From Oxytricha trifallax (Eukaryota > Ciliophora > Spirotrichea > Sporadotrichida > Oxytrichidae): DNA of 64,000 nucleotides. Below the pieces are notes generated by a model. It made no database searches. It saw only the letters and a program-made list of their open reading frames with translations, and was not told the DNA's origin. This document shows, piece by piece, positions 11,725 to 24,208 of the stretch. The translations under genes and the position numbers were made by a program. Every line of letters starts with the position of its first letter. Within the stretch, counting starts at the first letter, position 1. The stretch lies in assembly GCA_000711775.1 (NCBI GenBank), contig ARYC01000231.1:100101-164100 (forward strand). Reading direction: 5' to 3'.

Positions 11725-12444
11725 CTTAATGCCAGCTCCTGCATCTATGTTCATTTCATCTGGCTTTTAAGCATCTTTATAAAGTCTCTTGCTCACTTCA
11801 TGAATAAATAGTCTATGACTTTCTCTCTCTCTCTGTGAACCTTCGCATGTTCTTTCATTAGGAATATACCAGTTCCAGGTTTCCCCAAGAAGTTATGAAT
11901 CAAAGCTTACTTGAGAGGAATGATTGCTTCTTAAGCTCCGCGAGCCAGGTCTTCCTTATAAGTATGCCTTGCTTCTTTTGAATCTTCATGAGAAATAGAA
12001 TAGCGTTTCTTGTGAGCTTCTTCAATGATCTCTCTGAGATAACTCTTTCTCTCTTAAAATCCCAAGAACAACAAAGAAAAAGCTCCTTTCTGGAAGTTTA
12101 TTAGAGAGTTGTTTCTTGGTTGGAAGATAAACTACCAACTCTTCATCTTTCATCGCATCCTAGTAGAGATTAGTGACTGAAATTTCTGGGTAGTTTGGTA
12201 TTTCTATCAACTTAATTTCATTGCTTTTGAAGGCTTTCTTCTCATCACAGAGTATAGCTTTTAAGAATGAAATTTTGGTACAATCAATTGTTGGATGGAA
12301 TGATCCCACTATAGTATATGATTAAGTATATGTTACATGCCTACCATGTTGAGTGAGGTATCGATAGAGATCTTTCTTGCTTCTGAATCTTGAAATCATT
12401 TCTTAAGCTTCAACCCTCTTCATTGCAGTGCTTATAGATTCCAT
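11725..12444 (-). pseudogene. TBE 22-kDa-type ORF (copy A)
   Basis: ATG 12444, about 200 codons. It matches the copy at 24595 residue by residue over the core (PNYPEIS, DEE.VVYLPTKKQLSNKLPE, SFFF.VLG, IIEEAHKKRYSIS). A two-base insertion near 12060 (GAGAGAAAGAG) shifts the frame, and further TGA codons follow. The function of the TBE 22-kDa protein is not known; it always accompanies the transposase and the zinc-finger/kinase protein. Confidence 0.7.
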
Positions 12445-12639
12445 CCTTGTTCCTTCTCTTCTTATTGAATTTCAAATTTTAATATATAGAGTTATGTATC
12501 CTACTGTTGAAAATCTTAGTATTAGATATGGCCATTTTATAGGAGGTTAACCTGGTCAAGATACGTTGAGAAAATCCGTTGAAGCTGTAACAGACTTCAG
12601 AGATGGAGCTCCATTTTTATCAATATAGTTCCATTAAAT

Positions 12640-12806
12640 TAGTACTAAATTTGATATAATATAATTAGTACTGGTACTAATTCCGTTCAATTTTAATTGG
12701 TACCAATTTAATAGTACCAAAACTTAATTAGTACCTACTTTTAAACTAATGAGGTTTTAATGGAAAAGTTTCAAAATGGTACAAAACCTAATTGGTACCA
12801 GTACCA
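12640..12806. promoter_or_regulatory. GTAC-palindrome cluster between divergent TBE genes (copy A)
   Basis: Nine GTAC cores within 167 bp, most inside longer dyads such as TTGGTACCAATT and AATTAGTACTGG. The cluster lies between the divergent starts of the 22-kDa gene (12444, minus) and the zinc-finger/kinase gene (13074, plus). Copy B has nine GTAC cores in the equivalent place (24209-24400). Probable binding region for an element-encoded or host protein. Confidence 0.55.
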
Positions 12807-13073
12807 ACTTGAATTTTTTCTAAGTTGGTGCCAAAGTTGAAAATATTAAGCATGCAATTTGAAAATTTATAGCTATAAACTAAGTATAAATATGAACTCT
12901 AATTACTCTAAATCAACTATTATTGCTGCACCGCCAACTTCTATACATATTTACTATAACTTGAGAAGTTTTTAGAGGTTTATAATAGAAATTTAAATTT
13001 GATTTTAACATTGCGGCTAACTTAAATCGGAAATCAGATTCTCTTAGTGCTGGATAATCATAGATGAACTTCG

Positions 13074-14444
13074 GTTCGACCAAACAGGCTGAAATTATTT
13101 ATGTTTAGAGGGAGGTTGAGCTAAGAGCCATTGAATTTGAAGCAGAGGTTTCAAAATTGAAGTCTAAAATAAGAAGGGTAGAGCAGAGATAGGACTTTTA
13201 ATATTAATTGAATATGTTGAGAAGCTAAAAGAACAGCAACAAATTGAAAAGATAAAAACATATCAATGTGAAGACTACTAGAATCTTTTATCAATCGAAC
13301 AAAGCTTGAAGAGACACCTTAAAGAGGTACACTCTGGCAAAGCCAAGATTTATTTCAAGCATGATAAAGTTGATGGAAGGTACTAATGCACAACGTGCAT
13401 GAAGTCTTACACACATTCTGCAAAAGTAAAGAAGCATATGCAGAAGTATCATTTGAGTGAATTTTTAATGCAGGATACTGTAACTTAAAAACTAGTTCCA
13501 GCAATAAGAAAATCTAATACTCTTGAGTCATAAAGAGAGGAAAGACTCAAGAGACAGAAACGATATGAGTCGATGAACCAGCCAACAGGTAATACAATTT
13601 TAGCGTACTTCTAAGGGAAGGCTATGATTATACCTCCATTAAATGCAGTTGATTTCAGCACTCGTATTGAAAGCTACTTGAATTTAAGCGTGGCTGAAAA
13701 AGCAAAGCTCATAGTAGTTGATGAGTATGCATACAAGGTGTATCCATTTAGCTATATTCTTAAGAACCAACAGTATTGAAATGAGTTTGCTAATGAATAC
13801 ATGGTATTTATAGAGGCGTAAAGAAATGACTGCTAAAATTTGCTTAAGCTCGATGGTGTTATTTTAAGCTATGTTTTCATCGCATTAAGGCTAAAGAAAT
13901 TTGATATGACTCTGAGAGAATACCTATATCACAATAGATGCCATGATGATATAAACGTTATACTCTCAGATATGATACAGGGTGTTAAGGTGTTGCATGA
14001 ACTTGGATATGTCCATAGAGATTTGAAGCCTGAAAACATTGTGCTAAATATATGCCCTTTAGAGGTAGTATTCGATTTCAATAGAACTTTAAGATAGGAG
14101 ATTGTTACTTGAGCACAGGTACTTGGGACTCCTGGATACTTCCAAATAAGAGATAAGTGTACAAATGGTTCTGTTTACTGGGATGTTTGAGCAGTAGCTG
14201 CAATAATATTAGAAAGTGATATGGAAAGTATGTATTACATTGGTACTAAACATGAAAAACAATCAATTAGTTTGACTTAAAAGCATATAAAGCAAGAAGA
14301 TGTATGCTAAAAATTAGAAACATTGTAGAGATGATAATTGCCAGAGCTCCTTACTATCCTCAGAAAACATTAGATGACATACTTGACCCACAAAGAGCAA
14401 GGTTCAAAAGATATAATAAAGACAAGTAGATAAAATTTGTTTGA
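13074..14444 (+). pseudogene. TBE 57-kDa-type zinc-finger/kinase ORF (copy A)
   Basis: ATG 13074, stop TGA 14442-14444 after the codons for KDKQIKFV. Order: acidic helix; two C2H2 fingers around residues 85-140 (the first has lost its second Cys, CEDY; the second is intact, YQCTTCMKSYTHSAKVKKHM followed by QKYH); then a protein-kinase-like domain with YVHRDLKPEN and, where DFG is expected, DFN. Breaks: frameshift near 13190, TGA in place of the Trp that copy B encodes with TGG in DVWAV, TGA near 14110, and a further shift near 14270. Matches the known TBE gene that joins zinc fingers to a kinase domain. Confidence 0.8.
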
Positions 14445-14488
14445 TTAAAGTAAATTAAAATTCCTTAAATTCACATAAAACCTTCACT

Positions 14489-14571
14489 TTCTCTACTAAC
14501 CCCAATAAGACCCCAACTATACCCTAAAAATCAAAGCACTTATAATCCTCATTAAGGGGTTTGAGGTTTTG
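14489..14571. repeat. TBE terminal inverted repeat (copy A, right end)
   Basis: 83 bp. Inward to outward it reads TTCTCTACTAACCCCAATAA and ends in CTCATTAAGGGGTTTGAGGT, a degenerate G4T4 telomere-like tip. About 90% like the two ends of copy B by eye. Confidence 0.85.
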
Positions 14572-14649
14572 ATTTCACCTTTAATGATAAGACCAGAGAT
14601 TAAAGTGCTCCTCATTAAATTGATCTAGTGACTCGAGAAAAGTTTTGTA

Positions 14650-15610
14650 CTATTTCATCGGAAGTATCTAGTTACACCAGTGGGAGTTTCTAGTTACAAA
14701 TTGTGATAGCCAATCACGGAAGGTGTATTTCAATTTTACCAAAGAGCTTTGAGAAATTCGCGATGAGAGGTATCACTATTATTCCTGCTAAATTTGCACA
14801 CTGGAATATCATTTACATCCCGGAAGTTGTTACTGTAATGGGAAGCATGTATTAATAGCAACAGTCTCTAAAAATTCAAAAATATTGAGGGCAATTCCTT
14901 ACAGAAGGATTCTTCTGTTCATACGCGCATACCTGCAGCAAGAGTAATTTTTACCACCGCTCTTTGAGAGAGAATGCATAGTCAAGAACTAGTTATCTCA
15001 AATCATTTGCTAAGCAGAATGCAATCCATAGCTATAGTGCTGTTCTTCTGCACCATTCTCACCAGCACCGAAGAATAATTGTTCTATTCAAAATATAGAG
15101 CTTGTTGTGATTGAATGCAGAGATATGAATCATCAGCTTATATGAACGGGTCGAGAGTAAATGCATTTACGCAAAGAAATAATAATAGCAGGTAAATTAA
15201 GATATGTCTTATGTTATAAATATATAGGTTGAATATTTTGCAAAGAGGAAATATGCTTTTCAAACAGTGCGGAATGCAGCATTTTACGTCCTCAGGTACC
15301 AATCGAGTGCGAGCAGTTTGCATCCTAATATTGATGTCTATCTACCTGCATCATTCTTGATTGCACTTTTAACGTAGTAGATCTGCTTGAGATAGGAGCA
15401 GCTCGGTGCTTAATCAAGGTTCTATGATGAAGAGGATTCGAGCATCATAGGAATAAATATAAATTTTCCGACCCATTCTAAGAATCCTCTAGTGTGCAGC
15501 CCTAATGCTTATGCGTGCGGAAAGTACTAGCGTAACATTCTCTCCCATTGCTTTGATTTAGTAGCTCACTCTTTTCTTCATTTGCTTGAATCTCCACCCT
15601 CTGTTTGATT
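14650..15610 (-). pseudogene. decayed coding region, unrecognised
   Basis: GC-richer than the flanks, with several protein-like stretches on the minus strand in changing frames. From about 15600: KQRVEIQANEEKSELLNQSN and a Cys-containing segment; 15440-15250: a clean run including YYVKSAIKNDAGRQ and LLALDWYLRTQNAAFRT; around 15050: FGAGENGAEEQHYSYGLHSA. At least three frame changes. The start at about 15600 is arbitrary. No family assigned. Confidence 0.4.
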
Positions 15611-16089
15611 TTCATTCCATTTTTTTAAGGATTATAATATAAGAATTTGCTATTATTATATTTTGAATAAAATTCATGAAAATTTCTGAATTTTATTGAT
15701 TGTCATAATGTTAGAAAAAACTATAGTGACTATTATAGTGCCGAATACTCTTTAATAAATAAATTAATTAACATTAAAGTACATTAAAATAATATGCAGA
15801 ATAATTCTAAATAAGGTATATAATTTTAATTTCAAAAAACATTAATTAAATTGTAATAAATGATTTGAATTTAATTTAAATCGATTCTATTAATAAATTT
15901 ATGATTTTATTACCTATTATTTTATATTTATTTAAAACACATCTTTCACATTTTAGTTAAATTTTCATAAAATATTCAGAGACTCGTTTAAATTTGGAAA
16001 TTTCATTTATCACTTCTACTCTGGAATTTCTATATGAACTTGGACCAAAATATTTTCCAGTCATTATAATATTTTTCTTAGTCTTTTAT

Positions 16090-17310
16090 ATGTAGAATAC
16101 TCTAAGTTAGTGTGGGTGGTTTGAAGTTATAAAGAGTAATTAGGTTAATAGAAATGTTGACATCGATCATCTGACTGAGATAATACATCATTATATTGAT
16201 AATGAATGCTGTGCATTGATCATAGTCTTAAGACTAACTTAAAAGAATTGCTTTAAATCAATCAAAGAATTCCAAAAAACTGTACAACTCTCTTTGAGAA
16301 AGTAACTACATAAGGACTTGTTTCCGTACCAGAAAAAAGATCTGATAATGGATTGAATTCTTTAAATTTACTACGAAACATTAAAATTAGGAACAACATT
16401 CCAAAGTTGATTATACTTCTAATTTAGTAATATTGCGAACAAGAGTAATTTCTCTAGAGCACTTATCTATAAAACCTAAAGGAATATCCTTTTCCTCCTC
16501 ATATCGCTTATAAAACAGAAAGAAATGAGAAGATTTGAGCAAATTCACTTGTATCGTTAGTCTACTGGATGAGTTTGAAAAACAGACAGCGTAAAAAGAT
16601 ACTTACCTGAACTATGAGAACTCATAAAACAAGTAAATATCCTAAACTTCCTTGATACCGCAGAATCTATTTTAAATGACTCAGCATACCTGAGCAGTGT
16701 AGAAAAAGATAAAAACAAAAAAAATAGGGGGATGTCAATCGGAAGATACAAACTTTGTAGTATCCTTGAAATAGAATTGAGTAATAAGCAAGGCCCTATT
16801 AGAAATGAAGAAAAGATAAAAAGTTACATGATGATTCACTTAGCTAACATGGAGATATACCCTATTTAAAATTAAAGCAGTTATAAGATTTCGAAAACTT
16901 ATTTATTTTATCCTGACATTAAGATACAATAATTATTTAAATTATACTATAAATATCTAGCAGACTAAGATATTATCCTAATCAATAAGCTCTGATTTCA
17001 AAAATTAGAGAAAATTTACCAAAAAAAACAGAGATCCTTGAACTGCATCTATATTTCCATCAATCAAGTTATGTAATAAACAACTACAGTTGACAAATTA
17101 AATTGAAAAACAATTAAGAAAAAGAAAGACAATGATCTAAAATTGTTCATGAAACATTTAGAGATAATTGCAAAGAATAATAATTTAAAAAAAAAACATA
17201 CAAAAGGTTGGGAATGATGACCAAATGGATGACTCACAAATTTACAAATCAATCTTGTCCTATCTTTAATATTAGATCCAGACAACTCCAATTCTTCATC
17301 ATTCATTAAC
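16090..17310 (+). pseudogene. cyclin-like gene remnant
   Basis: ATG 16090 opens 88 codons to an in-frame TGA (16354-16356). The end of this stretch and what follows, DLFPYQKKDLIMD-(TGA)-ILQIYYE and then TLKLG, resemble the start of a cyclin box, where a Trp is expected exactly at the TGA (compare the general pattern R.ILVDWL...). The frame continues with several more TGA codons to about 17220, including a Lys/Glu-rich stretch. Only the box entry is recognisable, so the name is tentative. Ends tail to tail with the retroelement at 17637. Confidence 0.3.
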
Positions 17311-17636
17311 TAACTTACTATAACTAAGACCAGAAAACATTTGCTATTAAAGTAGAAACAAAGATACTTCATGAGAAACTACCAACTTCAACTATGGCAA
17401 TAAGAAAGAAATTATAAGTCACGATACAAGTTATTTAAGGTTTAGAGGGAAGTATTTAAGTTCAAATAAAAGACAAAAATAAAGAGGAAGCAAAAAGAAA
17501 ATGCACAAAAACAAAGGGTAAAGTTAAAATAGAAGAACAAGATTAAAACAAAGAAGATCATTTGACACATTAACTTCACAATCAAATGAAACCCAGAAGA
17601 TCCAATCTGATAAATTTATTTTTTATATATTTATAA

Positions 17637-17715
17637 TAATAATAATAATAATAATAATAATTAGATCACATTGAGGTCTCTGGGGACCCCCGATCTTAGT
17701 TGCTTTTAATGCAAA
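17637..17715 (-). repeat. retroelement 3' end with (ATT)n tail
   Basis: Read on the minus strand: GATCGGGGGTCCCCAGAGAC, CTCAATGTGATC, then about nine ATT units. The same design occurs at 28295-28350 (plus strand) and 41590-41660 (minus strand). Confidence 0.75.
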
Positions 17716-19262
17716 TAAGGGACAAGCCCTTTAAATTAATTTCCAAATATTTTGTCTCATAAGTTTTTGGGTTCTTTTTAAGTTGATTCTGCTCTCTTTC
17801 AATTCCTTTTCAATTTCAGTTGTGGTGTCAGGGTTACAATCGAATCTGCTTCTTTCAAGCACAAAAGCAATTATTCTTGTTCCCATTCTTGATAAGTCAA
17901 ATCTGAGTTCAGTTAAATCAATGTTAATATGTGGCAAATGTTTCCAATTAGCTTCGAATTCTTACGAGCATTTACATTTGATTGGTTTGCCAAAAGCCTT
18001 AGGTTAGTTTTGGATCATTACAGCTAAAGAGTTGGGTAGATACTTTGCTAGCATTTTTGCTCTGTAGTATAGTTGTTTGTTAGTGAGAATTATAGGTCTG
18101 CATTGTGCATTTGAAAAGAGGGCAATTTTTTGCCAAGTCATTTCGTACTTTTTGATCCAGTCATCAAATATAAATTTGACATTTGAGAACTACATGTCAT
18201 ATTTTTGTTATATTGATGATATAATGAGTAGATCTGTGAGGAAAGGTGAGTTATCAAAGAGTTTTAATCTGTTAGGGTAAAAATCTCTTAGGAAAGAGTC
18301 TCCTCTTTAAATAAAAGCTGCTGCTCCTTTCTTATATAGGTCTATCATTTCTTGAATATGGGATGGTTTAGCTGATGCTAATATAGGAGAAAGTTTTGTT
18401 TGGACCCTTGAGAAAATGTATTGTTAATAAATTCTCTAGTATAGATAGTCATCTCCTTTAAATCTGTTTAAGTAGGAGGTTTTTTATTCGTTGTGGACAT
18501 CTTAAATTACTTCTTGAAGATTTTTATAGGGTATTGGCTTATATTTAAGCCTAAATATCTGAATTTCTTCTTATAGGATGATAAGTTGGCAAAGTCAAAT
18601 TTTTAAGCGCTGATGTCTACACATTTATCATCGTTAATTATCAATCCGTAGTCTTTAAAGTGGTCTCTGATCTTTTATTTCAGATCATCTACGTTGTCTC
18701 CTGGGTCAAATTTAAAGGCTATGTCATCTGCATAAACTTTAATTTTCTTTCTTATTTTATAGTTATATCTAACTTCAAACGATCTAATTGCATTGTCTAA
18801 TAGTAGTACAAAGAATAGTGGTGAGGTTTTCCCCCCTTGGGGTACTCCTCTGCTAATTTATATCTTTTTGTTTTACCAGTGTAAGTTGTAAGGTTATATT
18901 CGGTGTGAAGCTGTGATTAACATTTTGTCCCATATGTCTACCTCTGTGTCCGTGTGTGTTTGTCCTAAGAATTCTGGCCTTATCATCTCAGAATTCTGGT
19001 CAGATTTCTGTTCTTGTTTTTTGGTCGTGACGTATTCAGTATTAAATAGGTCTGGTACTGGAGGTAAGTTTTCCTAGGCTTTTTGGGTGTACGAGTCATC
19101 CGGGTCTTATTTGAACTGATCGAAGTCATCTTCAAATGCGTCATATTCAAGGTCCCAGATGTCGACTCCCTCACTTTCAGAATCTAAGTATATGTCAAAT
19201 TCGGGGATGCTAAAGTGTTAAGCTCCTCTCATGACTGCGGCAAGGGCGGTCATGTGTTACAT
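17637..19262 (-). mobile_element. non-LTR retroelement with reverse transcriptase
   Basis: Minus-strand frame from ATG 19262 to the 3' end near 17637. Acidic N-terminal part, then RT motifs: GVPQGGKTSPLFF near 18850, the catalytic box YADD near 18730 and YLGLNI near 18555, followed by a C-terminal region with FDDWIKKYEMTWQKIALFSN near 18160. RT motifs upstream of GVPQG, including the first catalytic Asp box, are not clear, so the 5' part is probably truncated. One frameshift lies in a T-run near 18430. The 3' end has a small hairpin (GGGGACC), the block TCAATGTGATC and an (ATT)n tail. Typical of LINE insertion by target-primed reverse transcription. Confidence 0.75.
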
Positions 19263-21106
19263 TGTTTTCTCTTAAATTCTTATTTAATAATGTTTATATA
19301 TTTATATTATTCATTTTTTTCTTCAATGATTTAATAATAATTTATTGTTAATATCTTGTTGTAAAAATAAATCATAAGAATATAATATTTTTAAAAAATA
19401 AATTTTTTTGATTAAGTAATTTAAATATGTTATTATTAAAAATAAAAATATTTTACTAAATAGTATTACCTTTATTTCAATATATTAAATATAAATGTTA
19501 ATTTTATATTACTTAATTTCAACTATCATTGATATGGGCTTTTGAGTCATTCTCTCTTCATTACTGCCTCCACTAGTTATTTACAATTACATAGGATTTT
19601 TTTTCTTAAAAGGGTATATTAAAGACTTAATTAGATGATCTTACCACTTTGATTATTTCGATTAAAGTTAATTCTTTTGAATAAATTAGAAGTAAAATAC
19701 ATTATATAATGAAATTGATCATATTATATTTCCCTTCACATTTGAGTCATTTCCAATAAAAAAATGGTAATTTTAACTTTTTCACATAAAAATATAATTT
19801 AAAATAAATCTCTCTATATACTTGAATAATGGCATTTGCTTAAAGCTCTTACATCTCAATTAATTTGGAGTTTAATTTTAATTTTACTTTAATCACTCTG
19901 ATTTATAGTGATTTCAAATTTAACTTAAAAACCTAAACTATTTTTGGAATTTTTTCAATGAAGATTGATAAAATACCTTAGATTGGGGAATTGTTTAAAT
20001 ATTTTTAAAAAATATTATACATTAATATTTTAATTCTAAATTTATTGGAGTATACAAAAATGAAATGAATAAAGGCATTAATAGAATAGTTATGATTTGT
20101 AAAAAGAGTGCTATTTAATTTAACTATAAGATAATTTTTAATAATTTATTTTTTAAATCATTTCTGATTATACGAAGAACCCTCTTATTAAGAATTTATG
20201 ATTTTTTAGGTAAATGTATATTTTACTATTTTATGCGAAATATGTTTAAAAAATTCTTTCGCAGTTTGATAACTTAAATTTATACATTTGCCTATCTAAA
20301 ACTTAATAAACATTAAGAATCAAAATATATGTTGTTTAATGATCAAATCTGATTAAATATATATTTGCTTAAGATCAAAATTAATGCGTATAAATTATAG
20401 AGAAGTTTTTCATTCTTAACTTAAAACATACATCAGTTTTAATTAAAAATTTAAAACTTAGAATTTTATTACTTTGATTTATGATTTTAAATAATTTTTA
20501 ATTTTAAAGATTTATGATTAATAATATCTCTTCCTCTCTATTCAAATGGAATATAAAATCTATATACTATGTTGAAGAAAAAAATTAACTCTCTGTAAAA
20601 ATTAATATAGTAATTTCAATACAAAAAAGAAAGAAACAAATCAATAGGTTATAAAAATAAGATGATTGTTAATTATTATCTACTTGTCAATATAAATAGT
20701 AGTTAAGGAAGCATAATTAATTTTCAGCGGAAAAAAACCTCCTTAAGTGTGGAAACAAATTTGATTAATTTCTGAGATCAATAATTAATAATATATAATA
20801 TCGAAATTAGAAATTAATATAACTTTCAGACATATTATTTACTCTTTGATTATTTCCATTACAATCTTCTCAAAGAGGCAATGATATGATATAGTTTAAA
20901 AAAATGCCAATAACTATCATATTCAACTACTTCTGTTTATATGATTACGGGCTCCCAATGGAGTTACTATTATCTTAATCTCAGCTTTAGTCATTTTAAA
21001 TAATTTACGAAGTAGTCCTCATTTATATTCATGAAAATTTTTTACAAAATTGTAAGTGATGCATATATTAGAAGAAGAAAGCTTTAAAAATTTAATTACA
21101 GTAGTA
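19263..21106. other. AT-rich region, no gene seen
   Basis: About 1.8 kb without sustained coding signal on either strand; short A/T runs only. Confidence 0.5.
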
Positions 21107-22088
21107 TCAATCATTATTTTCCTCAAGTTTGTTGCCAAATAATCTCCAACCTGGCCTAACGTTATGTTCCTTTGCGTAAATTTCTAGGTTCAGTTTGTCA
21201 GGGCATATTTTTTATATGAAGCAATATATCTCGTCAGGCTTTCTTGAGTTCTCTCTAACTGGGGCGATAACTAAGTAAGTTTTCAGCTCTTTGGTAGGAC
21301 ACAATGTCTTTAACATTTCCTTTTTAGCTATAATAAACTTCTCAAAGCAGTGTGAAGTGTAAAATCCCCAATCACAGTGTATTTTTCCAGTCTTTGTAAG
21401 CCTAAGCCGCACACCTTCATCCACTTCTTCGTATCCATGCTTCTTGATGAATTGCTGTGATAAATATCTTTTCTAATTGACAACCCAAATAATGAATATT
21501 CCCCTCTCTTGAACTAAATGTATTGGCATGTTCTAAAAATCCTAGTCTGACACAGTATCATAAGGCAGGTCCTATTTGAGTCTCCATGCTGGGTCCATCA
21601 TGACAACTTCATAAAGCTTCTCAAGCAATCTTGAACTGCTTTTTGCCATTTTAGTATGTCATTAATATCCCCTCTAAATTTAAATGGATAGGTGAGTGCT
21701 TTGTATGTGAGAATTTTTACTTTTCATTTAATTGCGACAAGCTCATAGTTTTTGTAGATTCTAATTTTAATTTTTTGATCACCCTGGTGTATGACCGACG
21801 CTTTCTGATTTTAAAAATTTTCTTTCATAATCTAAGCATCTATGGGTTTGATTTTGCATGTTTTATAGTGTCTCTCACAGTTAAACACTTTTTCAATTTT
21901 TTTATGGCAAAAAATGCAAGTTTGTTTCATCTCCTTTTCCCAAGCTTTTGTTAGTATATTCTCTTCTTAATGTTTCACGTTACATGAGTGCTGAGTAAAC
22001 TTTTATTCGCATAAGATTGTTCGCAATATATACACTCTATTTCATGTGAATCATAAACTATCTCTAGTTTATTTTTCTTCCCAAGCAT
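21107..22088 (-). pseudogene. zinc-finger/MT-A70-like methyltransferase remnant
   Basis: ATG 22088 to TGA 21107. N-terminal: two Cys/His fingers (IECIYC near residue 18 with a later His pair; CIFCHKKIEKVFNCERHYKT then C). C-terminal: an MT-A70-type methyltransferase region with YEVVMMDPAWRLKQDLPYDT, followed by a Met-Pro-Ile block and GIFIIWVV, then VRLRLTKTGKIHCDWGFYTS. In MT-A70 enzymes the SAM/adenine motif is DPPW; here it is DPAW, so activity is doubtful, as in the inactive partner subunits of these complexes. Breaks: frameshifts near 21982 and 21650 and one TGA near 21730. MT-A70 proteins make N6-methyladenine in RNA or, in ciliates, DNA. Confidence 0.65.
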
Positions 22089-22446
22089 TAGTTCAAAAGT
22101 CTAATTTATTTCAGAAAATTTAATTCATCATCAAGTTTGCATAAATAATTTAAAAATCTCAATCCACTTGAATAAATATTTAAAATGAGTAAATTCTCAC
22201 TTTTACACAAAAAAATGAGTAAAATGTCACTTTCATAAAAAATGAAGAGAAATTAGTTAATTACATATAAAAGTGCTTCATCTTTTTGAGATTTAAGGCA
22301 TAATGTTACTTAAAATATTATTATATTTATATTTTTTAATTAAATAACTAAGCAATTGATTCATTCTATTTAACTCTCTAAAATTTATCAAAATTATCAC
22401 AAGAAATTTTTAATAAATATTTATATAAGAATGTGGATGTTCTCAA

Positions 22447-22530
22447 CAAAACCCCAAAGTCCCTTAATGAGGTTTATAAGTGCTTTGATTTGTAGGGTAT
22501 AGTTGGGGTCTTATTGGGGTTAGTAGAGAA
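22447..22530. repeat. TBE terminal inverted repeat (copy B, left)
   Basis: Begins CAAAACCCCAAAGTCCCTTA and ends TTAGTAGAGAA; inverse of 26405-26488 with few mismatches. Confidence 0.9.
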
Positions 22531-22585
22531 AACGCAGGTTTTTTATGAATTTAATGAATATTTAATGAGTATTACTGTACTTAAT

Positions 22586-23965
22586 TCAAACAAATTTTAT
22601 CTGCTTATCTTTGTGATACCTCTTGAATTTAGCAGTCTGTAGTTGTTCTAGTATATCATCTAATGATTATCTTGGATATGCTGGAGCTTTTACGATGACC
22701 ATCTCAACTATCTTCTTAATTTCATTGCATATTTCATCTTGCTTAATATGTTTAGCAGCCAAACTTATTGATTATTTCTCATGTTTTGGTCCAAACTATG
22801 TCATAATTTCCATATCGCACTCTTAGATAATTGCAGTTACCGCCCAAACATCCCATTATACAGAGCCATTTATCCATTTCTCTCCCATTGGGAAGAATCC
22901 TTGAGTGCCTTAAACCATAGCTTAAGTCACTATCTCTTGTCTTATTGCTCTGTTGAAATCTATGACTACTACTTCTAAAGGGCAGAGATTTAGCATTACA
23001 TTTTCTGGCTTCAAATCTCTATGAACATACCCTAGATCATGGAGCTCTTTCACACCCTTAGTCATATCTGTGAGTATCTCATTCAAATCATCAGGATATC
23101 TATTATGGTAGAGATACTCTCTTAGAGTCATTTCAAACTTCTTGAGTCTCAAAGCAATAAAACCATGACCAAGTATAACTCCGTCGAGCTTAGCTAAGTT
23201 CTTGCATTATCTTTTCTAAGCCTCTCTCAGTACTATGTATTCGTTTGCAAACTCATTTTAATATTGCTCGTTCTTAATGATATACTTGAATGGATATACC
23301 TTTTAAGCGAATTCATAAAAAACTATAAGTTTTACCTTGTTAGGTACGTCAATAATCAAATAGTTTCAATACAGCTGGTTATGTCGACTGCATTTAATGC
23401 AGGTGTATATATTGCTCTTTCTTATAAGCATGCTATTTAAATAACATTTGCTGGTTGGTTCATTGACTCCAATCGCTTCTATCTCTTAAGTCTCTCTTAC
23501 TGTTCTTTTTATGACTCATGAGTGTTTGTTTTTTTTAGCAGATACAAGCTTTTAAGTCTTCTCATCTTTAATCAGGAATTCGCTAAAATGATGCTTTTGC
23601 ACATGCCTCTTTACTTTGGCTGAGTGAGCATAAGACTTCATGCATGTTGTGCACTAATATCTACCATCTATTTTATCATGGTTAAAGTAGATCTTAGCTC
23701 TCCCAGAGTGTACTACTTTGATATGCCTCTTCATGCTAGACTTAGTTGAGAAGAAATTTTAGCAAACTTTAAATTAAAATGTTTTAATTTTTTCTATTGG
23801 TTGCTGTTCCATATCTTCCTCAACCAATTCAACTTATGTCTAAACTTCCATCTCTGCACACTACTTCTTGTTTTAAACTTGAATTATAAAGACCTCAGCT
23901 TCAAACTCTAGAGCTCTTTGCTCAACCTCTTTTTCATTATAAATTACTTCTGGTTTCTTGGATGA
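22586..23965 (-). pseudogene. TBE 57-kDa-type zinc-finger/kinase ORF (copy B)
   Basis: Ends with KDKQIKFV and TGA at 22586-22588. Second finger intact (YQCTTCMKSYAHSAKVKRH); the first has lost its first Cys (FKVCQNFF). Kinase-like part: GYVHRDLKPENVMLNLCPLE, VVVIDFNRAIRQ and SVQWDVWAVTAI, with TAA and TAG at Gln positions. DFN replaces DFG, so metal binding may be altered. The start codon present in copy A (13074) is lost here, and a frame change lies near 23830. Confidence 0.8.
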
Positions 23966-24208
23966 GCAAAAGTTGAGCAATGATTAACTGCTCCAAGACA
24001 AACTGCTTTACGATTTAAGTTAGCCGCTATGTTTAAATTCAAATTTAAATTTCTATTATTAATAAGTAAAAACCTCACTGGCTATACTAACTTTGTATAG
24101 GAGCTGGCACTGCAACAACAATGGTTGATTCTTAGGTGTTAGACATCATATTTATACTTAGTTTATAACTATAAATTTTCTAATTTTATGCTTAATATTT
24201 TTAATTTT

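Larger units (their letters stand above)
11720..14571. mobile_element. TBE-type transposon, 5'-truncated copy (copy A)
   Basis: Same parts, order and relative orientation as the full copy at 22447-26488: 22-kDa-type gene on the minus strand, GTAC-rich divergent promoter, zinc-finger/kinase gene on the plus strand, then a terminal inverted repeat at 14489-14571. Similarity stops at about 11720, at the end of the 22-kDa gene; the transposase and the left inverted repeat are missing. In Oxytricha, TBE elements live only in the germline and are removed during macronuclear development. Confidence 0.8.
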
